Assembly: GCF_022201045.2 (NCBI RefSeq)
Contig: NC_068558.1
Span: 40,443,501 to 40,507,500 of the forward strand
DNA: 64,000 nt
Direction of reading: 5' to 3'
From: Citrus sinensis
Lineage: Eukaryota; Streptophyta; Magnoliopsida; Sapindales; Rutaceae
Position 1 is the first letter of the stretch. Each line of letters starts with the position of its first letter. A program made the translations under genes and the position numbers. Below, one piece after another: positions 23,095 through 35,500 of the stretch. Under the pieces are notes generated by a model. That model made no database searches. It saw only the letters and a program-made list of their open reading frames with translations, and had not been told where the DNA came from.

Positions 23095-23545
23095 GTTATC
23101 TCTCATTCTCTCTCTGTATTTTATTTAGATATTCTTCTATTTCAATTTTCAGAAGATTTTTGGAGAATGAAGCTTAAATTACCGAGGTAAATCAGTAGCT
23201 CTGAAGTGGTGGATACCACTAAGTTCCGAGTCTTTTTGTGTGTTGTGGAAACATGCTGTCTCCTTATTTTGGGCTGAGTTCAGGTTGAACTTTTATAATT
23301 GAAAGTCCATGATACATATTACATTGTGACAGATTCAAAAGGATTTTTTGATGGTCTTATCAATTCATTTAGAATTTATGGTAATCTTTAACATAATATT
23401 ATGAAAAAGAAACCTACATTACATAAGATTCCAAGATTTCAGATCAATCCATTTACAATTTGTAGTATTCTGTGATGTATAATATTATGAAAAAGGAAAC
23501 CTACGTTACATAAGCTTCCAAGATTCCATGGGCATTTCTCAAAAA
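23095..23545. repeat. Dispersed repeat, copy 1 (partner at 62035-62466)
   Basis: Shares long stretches with 62035-62466, including GTTGTGGAAACATGCT, TGAAGTGGTG, and a twice-occurring ATAAGCTTCCAAGATT. In the second copy it follows directly on a Ty1/copia reverse transcriptase and RNase H remnant in the same orientation. It may therefore be the 3' end of a copia-type element, here without its coding part. Confidence 0.7.
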
Positions 23546-23570
23546 AGAGAAAAGAAAAAAAGGTTTCATG

Positions 23571-23984
23571 TAGAGATAGCAATGGAGTGGGATGGGAGTG
23601 GAGAAGCTTACCCATTCCTCACTTGATCCCCTAATAAACTTAGTAGGATGGGGACATGAAATATCTATGTGGAGAATGATTTCTTCATCCACATCCCATT
23701 CTCCATTTACTTATTTTATAATAAGTATGAATAAATGATTTCAATAAATTAAAAATAGAAACTTAAATAAAATTGTTACCATGTTATAAACTATTTAAAT
23801 TATTTAAAAAAAAACTCAAAAAATTTGAAACAATATCTTGAAATAATACCAAAACTAAAAAATATTTGAAGATAGTACATTATTAAGTTTAAAATCTTTA
23901 AAAAGAAAGTACATATTGATATTACTATTAAAAGACAAAATTCGAGCATAGAGATAAGTTGTAGGGCATTATGCTGACTGTCAA
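23571..23984. other. Possible truncated hAT-like end and AT-rich spacer
   Basis: TAGAGATAGCAATGG at 23571, followed by GGGATGGGAGTGG-type sequence and its complement near 23690, resembles the left part of the hAT-like elements elsewhere in the window. A matching right end was not found. The remainder is AT-rich. Confidence 0.3.
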
Positions 23985-26906
23985 GGTAGTCCTGAAATAT
24001 ATTTTCTATTTTTTCTTTATTTTCCTCCCAAACTCATCAATCTAAATGATCATAAAAAATAAAAAAAATTCATGGATCATTTATATTTATCACCAACTCA
24101 AGTTCCTCGAGTTTTATCCCTTTCATTTTGCAACCTGTAATTTTTCTTAAAAAAATTTAATCAGTATTTTATTTGAATGAAAATAAATTTAAGTGAAAGA
24201 AATAATTTTATTTAACAACTTATCTCCTTCGAGATGTACTTCATCATGACATTTATAATAAACAATGAGTCTGTCCTAATCTTTTCAATTGCTTTTTCAA
24301 TGTCCTCTTCAGTCCCCTTTTCTTTCCCATCATTGATAAACTTCTCACTCATCTTTTTGCTTTCTTGTGTTGATTTTTGTTTGTTTTGAAAACAAATCAA
24401 CACACATTTCGTAAATGGAAGCTTACAAGTTTTGTTCAAATAATTGAAGCGAACTTTACACCCAAGTGGCTCTAATGGATGAAGAGCCACATTTTTTTTC
24501 AATATATTCTTGAACAATATATGTATTCAAGTCTAGGCTTCTATTTATCATGTTGATACTTCTCTTGAAAATTCCTTGTCTTTTTATTGTCATCATTCTC
24601 CTTATCAGCTTTAGTTGAAAAATAAACAACCTCTAATTTAAGAGCATCATTCTTTGGTTTAGGATAATACAACTACTTCCCCTTCTCAAGTTTGTGAGCA
24701 AGATGTACATCAAGTTTGTGTTAAAGTACGTTTAAGTTTGTGAGCAACAATTAGATTGAAGTTAAAGCTGTTAAATTACATCAAGTTTGTGAGTAACAAT
24801 CAGGCTGAAGTTAAAACATTGAAAGACATTGTTGTTACTTGGGTAATACAAAATTTTGATGGAGCTTCCTACTAGTAACCCACTAAACTCTTCATAATAC
24901 CTATTTCAATAAAAAAAATACGTAATAATAAAAAGTGAATATTAATGATAATGTGCTCAACGTAAACATAAATTAAGGGTCCTGAAATATATTTTCTATT
25001 TTTTCTTTATTCTCCACTCAAATCTCATCTTTCGTTAAAGACTAAAATCTAAATGATCATGAGAAAAAACATTTTTTGTACAATTCAAATTTATCACCAA
25101 CTCAGGTTCCTTAAGTTGCGTCTCCTTCGTTTCCAACTAGTAATTTTTTTAAAAATATTAAATCAATATTTTATTTGGAATAAAAATAAATTTAAGTCAA
25201 AGATTTTTTATTTATTTAGTGACTTATCTCCTCCAAGATATACTTCACCATGATATTTAAAACAAATTGAATATGTCCCAGCCTTTTCAAATGCTTTCTC
25301 AAAGTCCTCCCCAATTACATTTTTTTCCCATCATGATAAACTTCTCACTCATCTCTTTGCTTTCTTGTGTTAATTTATGTACATTTCGAAAATAGATCAA
25401 CACATGTTTCATTTATGAAAGCTTACAAAATTTACTCAAATAATTTGTCACATTATTGAAGTGGACGTCATACTCAAGTGGCTTGGATGAATGAGGAGCC
25501 ACATTTTTTTAACCATATCTTGAGCCATATCTGCATTCTCAAGTATGGGTTTCTTTTTATCATGTTTATATTTCCCTTGAAAATTCCTTGTCTTTTTTCT
25601 ATCATCATTCTTCTTATTACATTTCAGAGAAAAATAATCAACTTTCAGTTTAGGAGCATCATCCTCTAGTTTAATATAATACAATTACTTCCCCTTCTCA
25701 AGTTTTGTGAGCATGGTAGACATCATATTTATGTTAAATTGTAATACACGGTATACGTCAAGTTTGTGAGTAACAATCAAGTTAAAGTTAAAATTTTAGA
25801 AGAAATTGTTAGTACTATGGGTAATATAAAATTTTGATGGAGCTTGCTATTGATTAGTCACTGAACTTTTTATAATACTTATGTTAATGAAAATTATATA
25901 ATAATAAAAACTGAACATTAATGATAATGTACTCAATGAGAACATCAATTACGAGTCCTGAAATATATTTCCTATTTTTTCTTTATTGTCTACCCAAATC
26001 TCATCGTTTGCTAAAGTCTAAAATCTAAACGATCATCAGAAAAAAAATGTTTCATGGATCATTTAGATTTATCACTAACCTATAATATTTTGTTTAAAAT
26101 TAAATCAATATTTTATTTGGAATGAAAATAAATTTAAGTAAAGAAATTTTTTTACTTGGTGACTTATCTCCTCTAAGATATACTTCATTATGATATTTAC
26201 AGCAAACATTGAGTATGTCCCAACCTTTTCGAATGTTTCCTCATAGTCCTTCGCAGTTCCCTTTTCTTTCCCATCATTGATAAAATCTCATTCATCTCTT
26301 TGCTTTCTTGTGTTGATTTGTGTTTATTTTGAAAATAGATCAACACATGTTTTATTAATAGAAGCTTACAAGCTTTGTTCAAATAATTTGTCACATCATT
26401 GAAGCGGACTTCAAATCCATGTGCTCTAATGAATGAGGAGTCATACTTCGTTTCAATTCATTCTTAAACCATATATGCATTCTCAAGTCTAGGCTTCTAT
26501 TTAACATGTTTACACTTCCCTTAAAAATTCCTTGTCTTTTTATCGTCATCACTGTTCTTATCAAACTTAGTTGAAAATAATTAACCTTCAATAATTAACC
26601 TTGAGTTTAAGAGTATCATCCTCTGGTTTAATATAATACAACTACTTTTCCTTCGCAAGTTTGTGAGCATGGTATACATCAAGTTTTTATTAAAGTATAC
26701 TACACTGTATAAGTCAAGTTTGTGAGCGACAATCAAATTAAAATTAAAAGTTTGGAAGACATTGTTATTACTTTGGGTTGTACAAAATTTTAATAAAGGT
26801 TGCAACTAGTAACCCACTACACTGTTCATAATATTTATTTCAGTAAAAATTACATAATAACAAAAAGTGAACATCAATGATAATATGCTCAACATGAACA
26901 TCAATT
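23985..26906 (-). repeat. Three tandem units carrying a decayed, unrecognised coding exon
   Basis: Three direct units of about 970-990 bases begin near 23985, 24975 and 25942, each with a variant of TCCTGAAATATATTTTCTAT; a fourth partial start is at 26907 and a fifth near 29086. Each full unit holds, on the minus strand, remains of one exon: a piece like DALKLEVDYFS, then ENADMAQDMVKKMWLLIHP, then YFQNKHKSTQESKEMSE, ending YISKEIS. Each copy has different frameshifts or stops (compare frames at 24212-24517, 25448-25684, 26197-26394, 26391-26591). The protein is lysine-rich and I do not recognise its family. All copies look non-functional. Confidence 0.6.
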
Positions 26907-29900
26907 AAGAGTCTTGAAATATATTTTCTATATTTTCTTTATTTTCCACTCAAATCTCATCTTCTGCTAAAGACTAAAATCTAAACAATCATTAGAAAAA
27001 AAACATTTCATTAATCATTCAAATTTATCACCATTGCTTCCGTCCAAAAGATCTTAGTGGACAATTGATCTTATAAAGGTGTAATTTGTTTTGAATGTAC
27101 TTAACTTTGCAACCTCTAATTTCTGTTAGTTTCTCTTAAGAATTAATTAAGGTTAGAATATCAATATTGATTGATTAAAGTCAAAGGAGAGTTTAAGCAG
27201 TCCGACGTCTTCAATTATAATGCATGATTCATTTTTTCAATGAACCCATATTGTTTTACTGCAACCCCAAAGAGCATTAATCATGCTTTTCCATATTCTT
27301 CACTTCTCAAACTTGATCCAGTATGTATACAAGGATAATCCAAGCGGGGAAAGTGAAATACCACCACAACACAAATAGAATCTACTACTTTAAGAATAGC
27401 AACGATCCAACGAAAATGGTTAGCATCGATAACTATATCACCCAAAGTTAGAACTGAGTCTTCCAAAGCTTTATGCTCAACCTTATGATCGCTCACAATT
27501 TCTTCAATTTTATCATTTCTCAATTCCAACCCTCCAACCCCACCATCAACAGTAGTACCTAAAAGAAAACCCACGTATAAAACTTGTATAAAATGATAAG
27601 TGTTAGTGAATAAAATATGCATGAATGATGTTATTAATTTGTTAATAGATAATATCAACTAGAATGTAAATTTTAACAATACCTATATCGATAGACACAA
27701 TAATTGCTGCCATATCTTTCATCAAACTTTCAAGGAGTTTATTGAAAATGAAGGTAGTCTATCTTCTAACAATAGGGATGGTAATTTAAGGGTGTGTGCT
27801 GTGTTTTTTCAAACTCAGGCCCAACATAAGTTATTGACAGTGGGCCTAAGCCCTCTAAAAGCACGTCTAACCGGACTTGAGTCTAAAACCCACGGGCCCG
27901 AATTGAGCTGGGGCCGGGCTTGAGCTTAAATAAAATTTTTAAATAAATTTTTAATAGAGTTTAAAAGAGAAAAAAGATCACTTAAATGAATTATGATTAA
28001 TCGATTATACAATATATAATAGATTAATAATCAAATACAAAAAATATAAAATATAAAATATATAAAATTTAAAATATAAAGCCCATCTTATATAAAATAA
28101 AAAAATATTTGTAAAATATAAAGTTCAGGCCAAGCCCGAGCTTTTCCCATGAGCCCATATCCAACCTATCTACTGTGCGTTTTTAAAATTTCAGCTAATG
28201 ATTAAACCGAGTCGTTACGGGCTGAGCTTAAAGCCTATGGGCCTAAACAAGCCATTTATGAGCTTTTTTGTCATTTCCATCTAACAAATACCACACCGTC
28301 ATTCTTGGAATGATCTCTCATGTAGTCAACCAAGCTGCATAGATTAAAAAATGTTCAAACCAACAAAAATATAACCTTTATAAACAAAACAATTAAATCT
28401 TATAACATTTATAATGAAAACAACTAAAACTTACCTTTTCATCCTTGAATCTTTTACGTTAACCAGTGTCCTATTAAAATATGTAGTTTTGGCACCCACA
28501 ATATCCGACCATTTGTTATACAAATGAGACTTCTTAAGTGGGTTTTGTGATTCAGAAGACTTGGATAAAAATCTTATAACCATTACTATGAACAAAAATA
28601 TAAAAATTTAATGTTAGGATTAAAATAATTTTTCATAAATATGTTATAAAATCATAAAACAAATGTATAAATTTACCTTCACCTATAGTACGTTCTGATT
28701 TATTTTCATACTGTCTTCTATATATGAGCCAACTAAGGGACAATTGAATATTAGAAGTAATTTGTTAAAGAAAACAATCATAAACTAATATAAATTTATT
28801 TTACACAAATAAATAAATAAAGTGTACTACACAGTTAAAGTGTACATGGTATACATCAAGTTCTTTTTAAAGTATACTATACAGTATACGTCAAGTCTGT
28901 GAGCGACAATCAAATTAAAAGTTAAAGGTTTGGAAGACATTGCTATTAATTTGGGTTATATAAAATTTTAATAGAGGTTGCAACTGGTAACCCACTAAAC
29001 TCTTCATAATACTTATTTCAGTAAAAATTACATAATAACAAAAAGTGAACATCAATTATAATATACTCAACATGAACGTCAATTAAGAGTCTTGAAATAT
29101 ATTTTCTATCTTTTCTTTATTTTCCACCCAAATCTCATCTTCTGCTAAAGACTAAAATCTAAACAATAATCAGAAAAAAAATATTTTATAATCATTCAGG
29201 TTTATCATCATTGTTTCCGTCCTAAAAATAAATGTTAGTGAATAAAATTTGCATGACTGAGGATATTAATTTGTTTAATGGATAATATCAACTAAATTCT
29301 AACATTACCTATATCAATAGACACCATAGGTGCTGCCATATCTTTCATCAAACTCTCAAGAAGTTTCTTGGAAATGAAGGCAGTCTGTCCTTTAACAAAG
29401 ACCACACCGTTAATCTCGGCATGATTTCTCATACAGTCAACCAAGCTGCATAGATTAAAAAAATGTTTAAGCCAACAAAATATAACCTTTATACACAAAA
29501 CACTTAAAGCTCATAACATTTATAAAGAAAACAACTAAAGCTTACATTTTCACCCTCGAGTTTTTTACGTTAACTAGTATCCTATAAAAATAGGTAGCCT
29601 TGACAATTTCCGACCATTCTTTATATAAATGAGACTCCTTAAGTGGGTTTTGCAATTTTTTCTTTATACTGTCTTTTGTATGTGAGCCAACTAAGGGACA
29701 ACTGAATATTAAAAACAATTTATTAGAAAACAATCATAAACTAATACAATTTTTTGAAAAATAAAAAAATAAATTACACACTTTATCTGTAATGAGAGGA
29801 GGCTGCCGTGTTAATCGCAATAAACTCTTTGCTTTTGAAATAAGCACCTTCGCTATGATCCTCATCTTAATGAGTGTACCTAAAAATATGATTCTCCAAA

Positions 29901-29930
29901 ATATAAGTTCAGAATTCAACCACATACATT
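26907..29930 (-). pseudogene. Duplicated exons of an unrecognised gene, one copy hit by a hAT-like element
   Basis: Two related blocks on the minus strand (about 27280-28560 and 29290-29680) share exons. One exon reads approximately SHLYKEWSEIVKATYFYR; the next reads ISKKLLESLMKDMAAPMVS. In the left block that second exon is split by the element at 27773-28279. A further exon at 27281-27560 (GGLELRNDKIEEIVSDHK...) occurs only once. Partial units of the 23985-26906 repeat lie between and beside these blocks, so they may be parts of one tandemly duplicated gene. I do not recognise the family. Frames are interrupted and no complete gene can be drawn. Confidence 0.45.
27773..28279. mobile_element. 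hAT-like MITE inside the duplicated exon
   Basis: 507 bp, flanked by an exact 8-bp direct repeat TCTAACAA (27765-27772 and 28280-28287). The uninterrupted paralogous exon at about 29380-29410 confirms where it went in. It begins TAGGGATGGTAATTT; the right end is degraded (GTCATTTCCA). Subterminal regions carry GGGCCCGAATTGAGCTGG and GGGCTTGAGCTT on the left and matching GGGCTGAGCTTAAAGCC on the right. No coding capacity. Confidence 0.85.
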
Positions 29931-30075
29931 TGTTTAAACCAACCAGAGAAAATTACACCCATAAGAAAATTATCTTGTACTAGTTTTAAAAAAAAAAATG
30001 TCCATGCACTTCTCCCATGCAAAACAATACCAATTCATGCAAAGGAGTGAGGACCCATCTTTTTCGTTACATTAT

Positions 30076-30715
30076 GGGAAAAGGACATTCAACCCCCCAA
30101 CGTTTAGGAAAATGGACAAAAAACCCCTCAACGTTTCAGAAAGGACTTATAATCCCCTTTCTATTAACAAACACCGTTTGTTTTAACAGTAAATTTATTT
30201 TAATTTTTAATTACTATTATACCCTTATAATAAAAAAAATTAATATATTAATTTGAGATATATCACAATTAATAATTTTTTAAAAGCGTAAAATTGAGAT
30301 ACAATTATTTTTTTGCCAAAATTATTTACTATAAATTATACCTTTCTAACAATAATAATATGGTTTTGATTCCTCAAAGAAAAAGGGTTTAATCAAATTT
30401 CGTTTTATTAGTAATAATCACATATGAAAGGTTTGATCATTAGAAAGGTATAATTTATAGCAAATAATTTGGGCAAAAATGTAATTGTATCTCAATTTTT
30501 TGTTTTAAAAAAATTATTAATTGTGACATGTCTCAAATCAATATATTAATTTATATTTATTATAAGGGTATAATAGTAATTAAAAATTAAAAATAAATTT
30601 ACTGTTAAAACAAACGGTATTTATTAACGGAAAGGAGGTTATAAGTCCTTTTTAAAACGTTGAGGGATTTTTTATCCCTTTTCCTAAACATTGGGGGGTT
30701 GAATATCCTTTTCCC
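30076..30715. mobile_element. Long-hairpin MULE-like MITE
   Basis: 640 bp foldback starting GGGAAAAGGACATTCAACC and ending with its near-complement. Arms are about 280 bp with a loop of about 80 bp. It is flanked by an exact 9-bp direct repeat TTACATTAT (30067-30075 and 30716-30724). Same architecture as 938-1766 but not the same sequence, so a different Mutator-like family. Frames in it are not real genes. Confidence 0.9.
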
Positions 30716-30724
30716 TTACATTAT

Positions 30725-31626
30725 TGTAATAAAAAGTCAACATGTTAGACTAAAATACTCAAATCCCTTTTAGGTCCACAACATAAAGCACCATAAAGCG
30801 CTTGACCCCACATTTTTGAAACTTTGGAAAGAAACAACAACCATTTTAAATACTACCCACTCATTGAACACAATCAAACAAGGAAGAATTCAACTTTACC
30901 CAAAAACTATATAAGGAGGTTCCCTTTAAATCTGGCACTTCAAAATTTCACAGTGAACTTAGAGCATGCACGGTCTCTTTCCAACTTTTCTTTTTGTATT
31001 TCCTGAAACGTACTTTCCCAATATTTAGATATTTAGATTTTCGTTGTAATAAATTATTATTATTATTATTTGCTTTGGGTTTTGTACTTTGTATGGCCTT
31101 GTAAACAATTGATGGTCTTTTATTTAAATAGCTACGATTAAATTACATATGTGTTAATCTTACTTGAGATTAAAAACTGTTGAAAATGTGGAATCATAAA
31201 ACATATCTTTAATAGATTTCTCTTAACAAAATACTTTCATGACCAACCTCATAGTCGAACTCCCTTGATGCATAATTCACCAATGGTGCAAAGACTCATG
31301 AGGCAAAATTGTATGAGTAACACATTGTATTCCCTTAGTTTTGAGGAAGGTTTCAAGATTGAGGTACCACGAATACATCTATAAACTACACAATTTTGCA
31401 GTTAAAGTGATAGTCAAAGACAAAAAATGGCAGTGCAACCGAAGTTCAAAACTACTATGCTAATTAAAACAATGGGGTTACAGCAATTGAGCATGACAGA
31501 ACATAACTAAGATAAAACAATTAAAAATAATAATTCAGAGACAATAGCACATCTATTAATCTCAAAACTATTCATTAACGCAAGTAGAAAATGAACGAAA
31601 GCATGATGAAAGAGACTGAGACTAAC
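30725..31626. other. Gene-free spacer
   Basis: AT-rich, with a short (ATT)n run near 31050. Nothing recognised. It lies on the 3' side of the NOT3-like fragment and shows none of its later exons. Confidence 0.4.
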
Positions 31627-32559
31627 CTTCTTGTCCTTGATCTCATTTGACTAAATCCATGTCTTGATCTGGTCTTGGTACCTCTGTAGCTTTTTGATCT
31701 CTTCCTTCAAGTCAGCCTCAAACTTCTCCTCTTGGTTTGCATTGTCTTCATCATTACCTAAAGCAGAAAAACCCAAATCGTAAGTAGAAAAAAATTGAGA
31801 AAAATAAATTAATTAATTAAATATATGATGCAATCAATTACTAAGATCCTAAAATTGCCAAAAAGGGAACATTAAAAGGAAAATAAAAAGAGAAGAACCT
31901 AACTCTATGAAACCACAAAACCAAAGTCACACTCAACAGGAAGGTTTAAAAAATGTAAAACAACAAATTCTTATAATTCCCCCAAAAAGACAATTGATAG
32001 GACAAGGCAAATAAATGTAAAGAACCCAATTCAACTAGCCTAAAATGCTCAGGTTATGAAGTCAAGTTAACACAAGCGTGTACAATTTATGAACACGGAA
32101 TTAGTAAAGAAAAGAGAGAAACTGCAACCATCATACAAGTACCTCTTAGTGTAAAGCTTAGTTTGTAGTCAAATGATTACAGTCAAATTAATCACCTTAA
32201 ATAAATACACAACTTTTCTTCTTTTTTTTTCCTTAACTTTTTACACATTAATAAGAAATGCAATACATTCACATTGTTGAAATTAAACATAAAAGCTTGT
32301 ACGGACAATTGATTTCGTATTCAAAAAATTGCACGGCCTTTATACATGCCTGCGTATTGATACCTATAAGTGCGCGTATAACAAACGTACGAAATACGTT
32401 GTTCCAGATACTATCGAAGACGTCGATGCCTTCTTGCACTTTCTTGAAGAGTCGATCAATCTTGCCTTGTAGTTTTAGGAGTTTAGACTGGTGCTCATTT
32501 AGATTCAATTGTATAACAGTCAAAATCCGAACTTTTCGGGGGGATTTGTTAGCATTCAA
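31627..32559 (-). pseudogene. CCR4-NOT subunit 3 (NOT3)-like 5' fragment
   Basis: Exon 1 (about 32490-32385) reads KLQGKIDRLFKKVQEGIDVF then DSIWNNV, close to the conserved start of NOT3 (coiled-coil N-terminal domain of the CCR4-NOT deadenylase scaffold). Exon 2 (31757-31627) reads [30 protein letters not shown], stop, SNEIKDKK, ending at a good GTTAG donor. The in-frame TAG (31651-31653) replaces the Gln of the family sequence. The third and later exons are absent. Exon 1 opens at an ATG (32559) inside the first unit of the tandem array and has extra residues before KLQG, so the original start is lost. A truncated, non-functional copy. Confidence 0.85.
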
Positions 32560-35500
32560 AATGGAAAAAGGGCTTAGAGCTTCGAATTAATAATGCAGGT
32601 TGATTTTGAGTGTTTAAGTGCTCTGGTCAATGGTGGTCAATCCCCTAGTGGCGGGTTTACTTCTTTTTTTTTTTTTAATTTTTTGAAGAGGTGGCGGGTT
32701 TACTTCTACGATGGGAATGGAAAGAGGAAATGGTGAGACAACATGGTAACACTACAATAAAAGGTGGTGGATGTCCCTGGGCTAGGTCCGGGCTTGGCTA
32801 ATTCCGGTTTTTCTTAAGCGGACTCCAATCATTTTGCAAGGCCAAGCCTTTTAAACAAAACAAAACAAAATAAAATAAAAAGCTTAAATGTATTATATAG
32901 ATTTGTTAGCATTCAAAATGGAAAAAGGGTTTAGAGTTTCGAATTAATAATGCAGGTTGATTTTGAGTGTTTTAAGTGCTCTGGTCAATGGTGGTCAATC
33001 CCCCAGTGGCGGGTTTACTTTTTTTTTTTAAAAAATTTTTGTAGAGGTGGCGAATTTACTTCTAGGATGGGAATGTGCAGAGGAAATGATGAGACAACAT
33101 GGTAACACTACAATAAAAGGTGGTGGATGTCCCTGGGCCAGGTCCGGACTTGGCTAATTCCGATTTTTCTTAAGCGGACTCCAATCATTTTGCAAGGTCA
33201 AGCCTTTTAAACAAAACAAAACAAAATAAAATAAAATGCTTAAATGTATTATATAGATTTCTTAGCATTCAAAATGGAAAAAGGGCTCAGAGCTTTGAAT
33301 TAATTATGCAGGTTGATTTTGAGTGTTTGAGTGCTCTGGTCAATGGTGGTCAATCCCCCAGTGGCGGGTTTACTTTTTTTTTAAAAAAATTTTTGTAGAG
33401 GTGGCGAATTTACTTCTAGGATGGGAATGTGCAGAGGAAATGGTGAGACAGCATGGTAACACTACAATAAAAGGTGGTGGATGTCCTTGAGCCAGGTCCG
33501 GACTTGGCTAATTCCGATTTTTCTTAAGCGGACTCCAATCATTTTGCAAGGTCAAGCCTTTTAAACCAAACAAAACAAAATAAAATAAAATGCTTAAATA
33601 TATTATATAGATTTCTTAACATTCAAAATGGAAAAAGGGCTCAGAACTTTGAATTAATAATGCAGGTTGATTTTGAGTGTTTGAGTGCTCTGGTCATTGG
33701 TGGTCAATCCCCTAGAGGCGGGTTTACTTTTTTTTTTTTAATTTTTTGAAGAGGTGGCGGGTTTACTTCTAGGATGGGAATGGGAAGAGGAAATGGTGAG
33801 ACAACATAGTAACACTACAATAAAAAATGGTGGATGTCCATGGGTCAGGTTTGGGCTTGGTTAATCCCGATTTTTCTTAAGTGGACTCCAATCATTTTGC
33901 AAGGCCAAGCCTTTTAAGTAAAACAAAACAAAATAAAATAAAATGCTTAAATGTATTATATAGATTTGTTAGCATTCAAAATGGAAAAAGGGCTTAGAGT
34001 TTCGAATTAATAATGCAGGTTGATTTGGAGTGTTTGAATGCTCTGGTCATTGGTGGTCAATTCCCTAGTGGCGGATTTACTTCTTTTTTTTTTAATTTTT
34101 TGAAGAGGTTGCGGGTTTACTTCTAGGATGGGAATGGGAAGAGGAAATGGTGAGACAACATAGTAACACTACAATAAAAAGTGGTGGATGTCCATGGGTC
34201 AGGTTTGGGCTTGGTTAATCCCGATTTTTCTTAAGTGGACACCAATCATTTTACAAGGCCAAGCCTTTTAAACAAAACAAAACAAAATAAAATAAAATGC
34301 TTAAATGTATTATATAGATTTGTTAGCATTCAAAATGGAAAAAGGGTTTAGAGTTTCGAATTAAAAATGTAGGTTGATTTTGAGTGTTTCAGTGCTCTGG
34401 TCAATGATGGTCAATCCCCCAGTGGCGGGTTTACTTCTTTTTTTTTTTAATTTTTTGAAGAGGTGGCGGGTTTACTTCTAGGATGGGAATGAGAAGAGCA
34501 AATTGTGAGACAACATGGTAATACTACAATAAAAGGCGGTGGATGTCCCTAGGCCAGGTCCGGACTTGGCTAATTCCGATTTTTCTTAAGCGGACTCCAA
34601 TCATTTTGCAAGGTCAAGCCTTTTAAACAAAACAAAACAAAATAAAATAAAATGCTTAAATGTATTATATAGATTTGTTAGTATTCAAAATGGAAAAAGG
34701 GCTTAGAGTTTCGAATTAATAATGCAGGTTGATTTTGAGTGTTTAAGTGCTCTGGTCAATGATGGTCAATCCCTCAGTGGCGGGTTTACTTCTTTTTTTT
34801 TTAATTTTTTGAAGAGGTGGCGGGTTTACTTCTACGATAAGAATGGGAAGAGGAAATGGTGAGACAACATGGTAACACTACAATAAAAGGTGGTGGATGT
34901 CCCTGGGCCAGGTCTGGACTTGGCTAATCCCGATTTTTCTTAATCGGACTCCAATCATTTTGCATGGCCAAGCCTTTTAATTTAAACAAAACAAAACAAA
35001 ATAAAATAAAATGCTTAAATGTATTATATAGATTTGTTAGCATTCAAAATGGAAAAAGGGCTTAGAGCTTCGAATTAATAATGCAGGTTTATTTTGAGTG
35101 TTTAAGTGCTCTGGTCAATGGTGGTCAATCCCTCAGTGGCGGGTTTACTTCTTTTTTTAAAATTTTTTTGTAGAGGTGGCGAATTTACTTCTAGGATGGG
35201 AATGTGAAGAGAAAATGGTGAGACAACATGGTAACACTACAATAAAAGGTGATGGATGTCCCTGGGCCAGGTCCGGGTTTAGCTAATCCCGATTTTTCTT
35301 AAGCGGACTCAAATAATTTTACAAGGCCAAGTCTTTTAAACAAAACAAAATAAAATAAAATAAAATGCTTAAATGTATTATATAGATTTGTTAGCATTCA
35401 AAATGGAAAAAGGGCTTAGAGTTTCGAATTAATAATGCAGGTTGATTTTGAGTGTTTAAGTGCTCTGGTCAATAGTGGTCAATCCCTCAGTGGCGGGTTT

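Noticed and set aside
29998..30256. Overlapping 62- and 79-codon frames
   Set aside because: Mostly inside the hairpin element 30076-30715.
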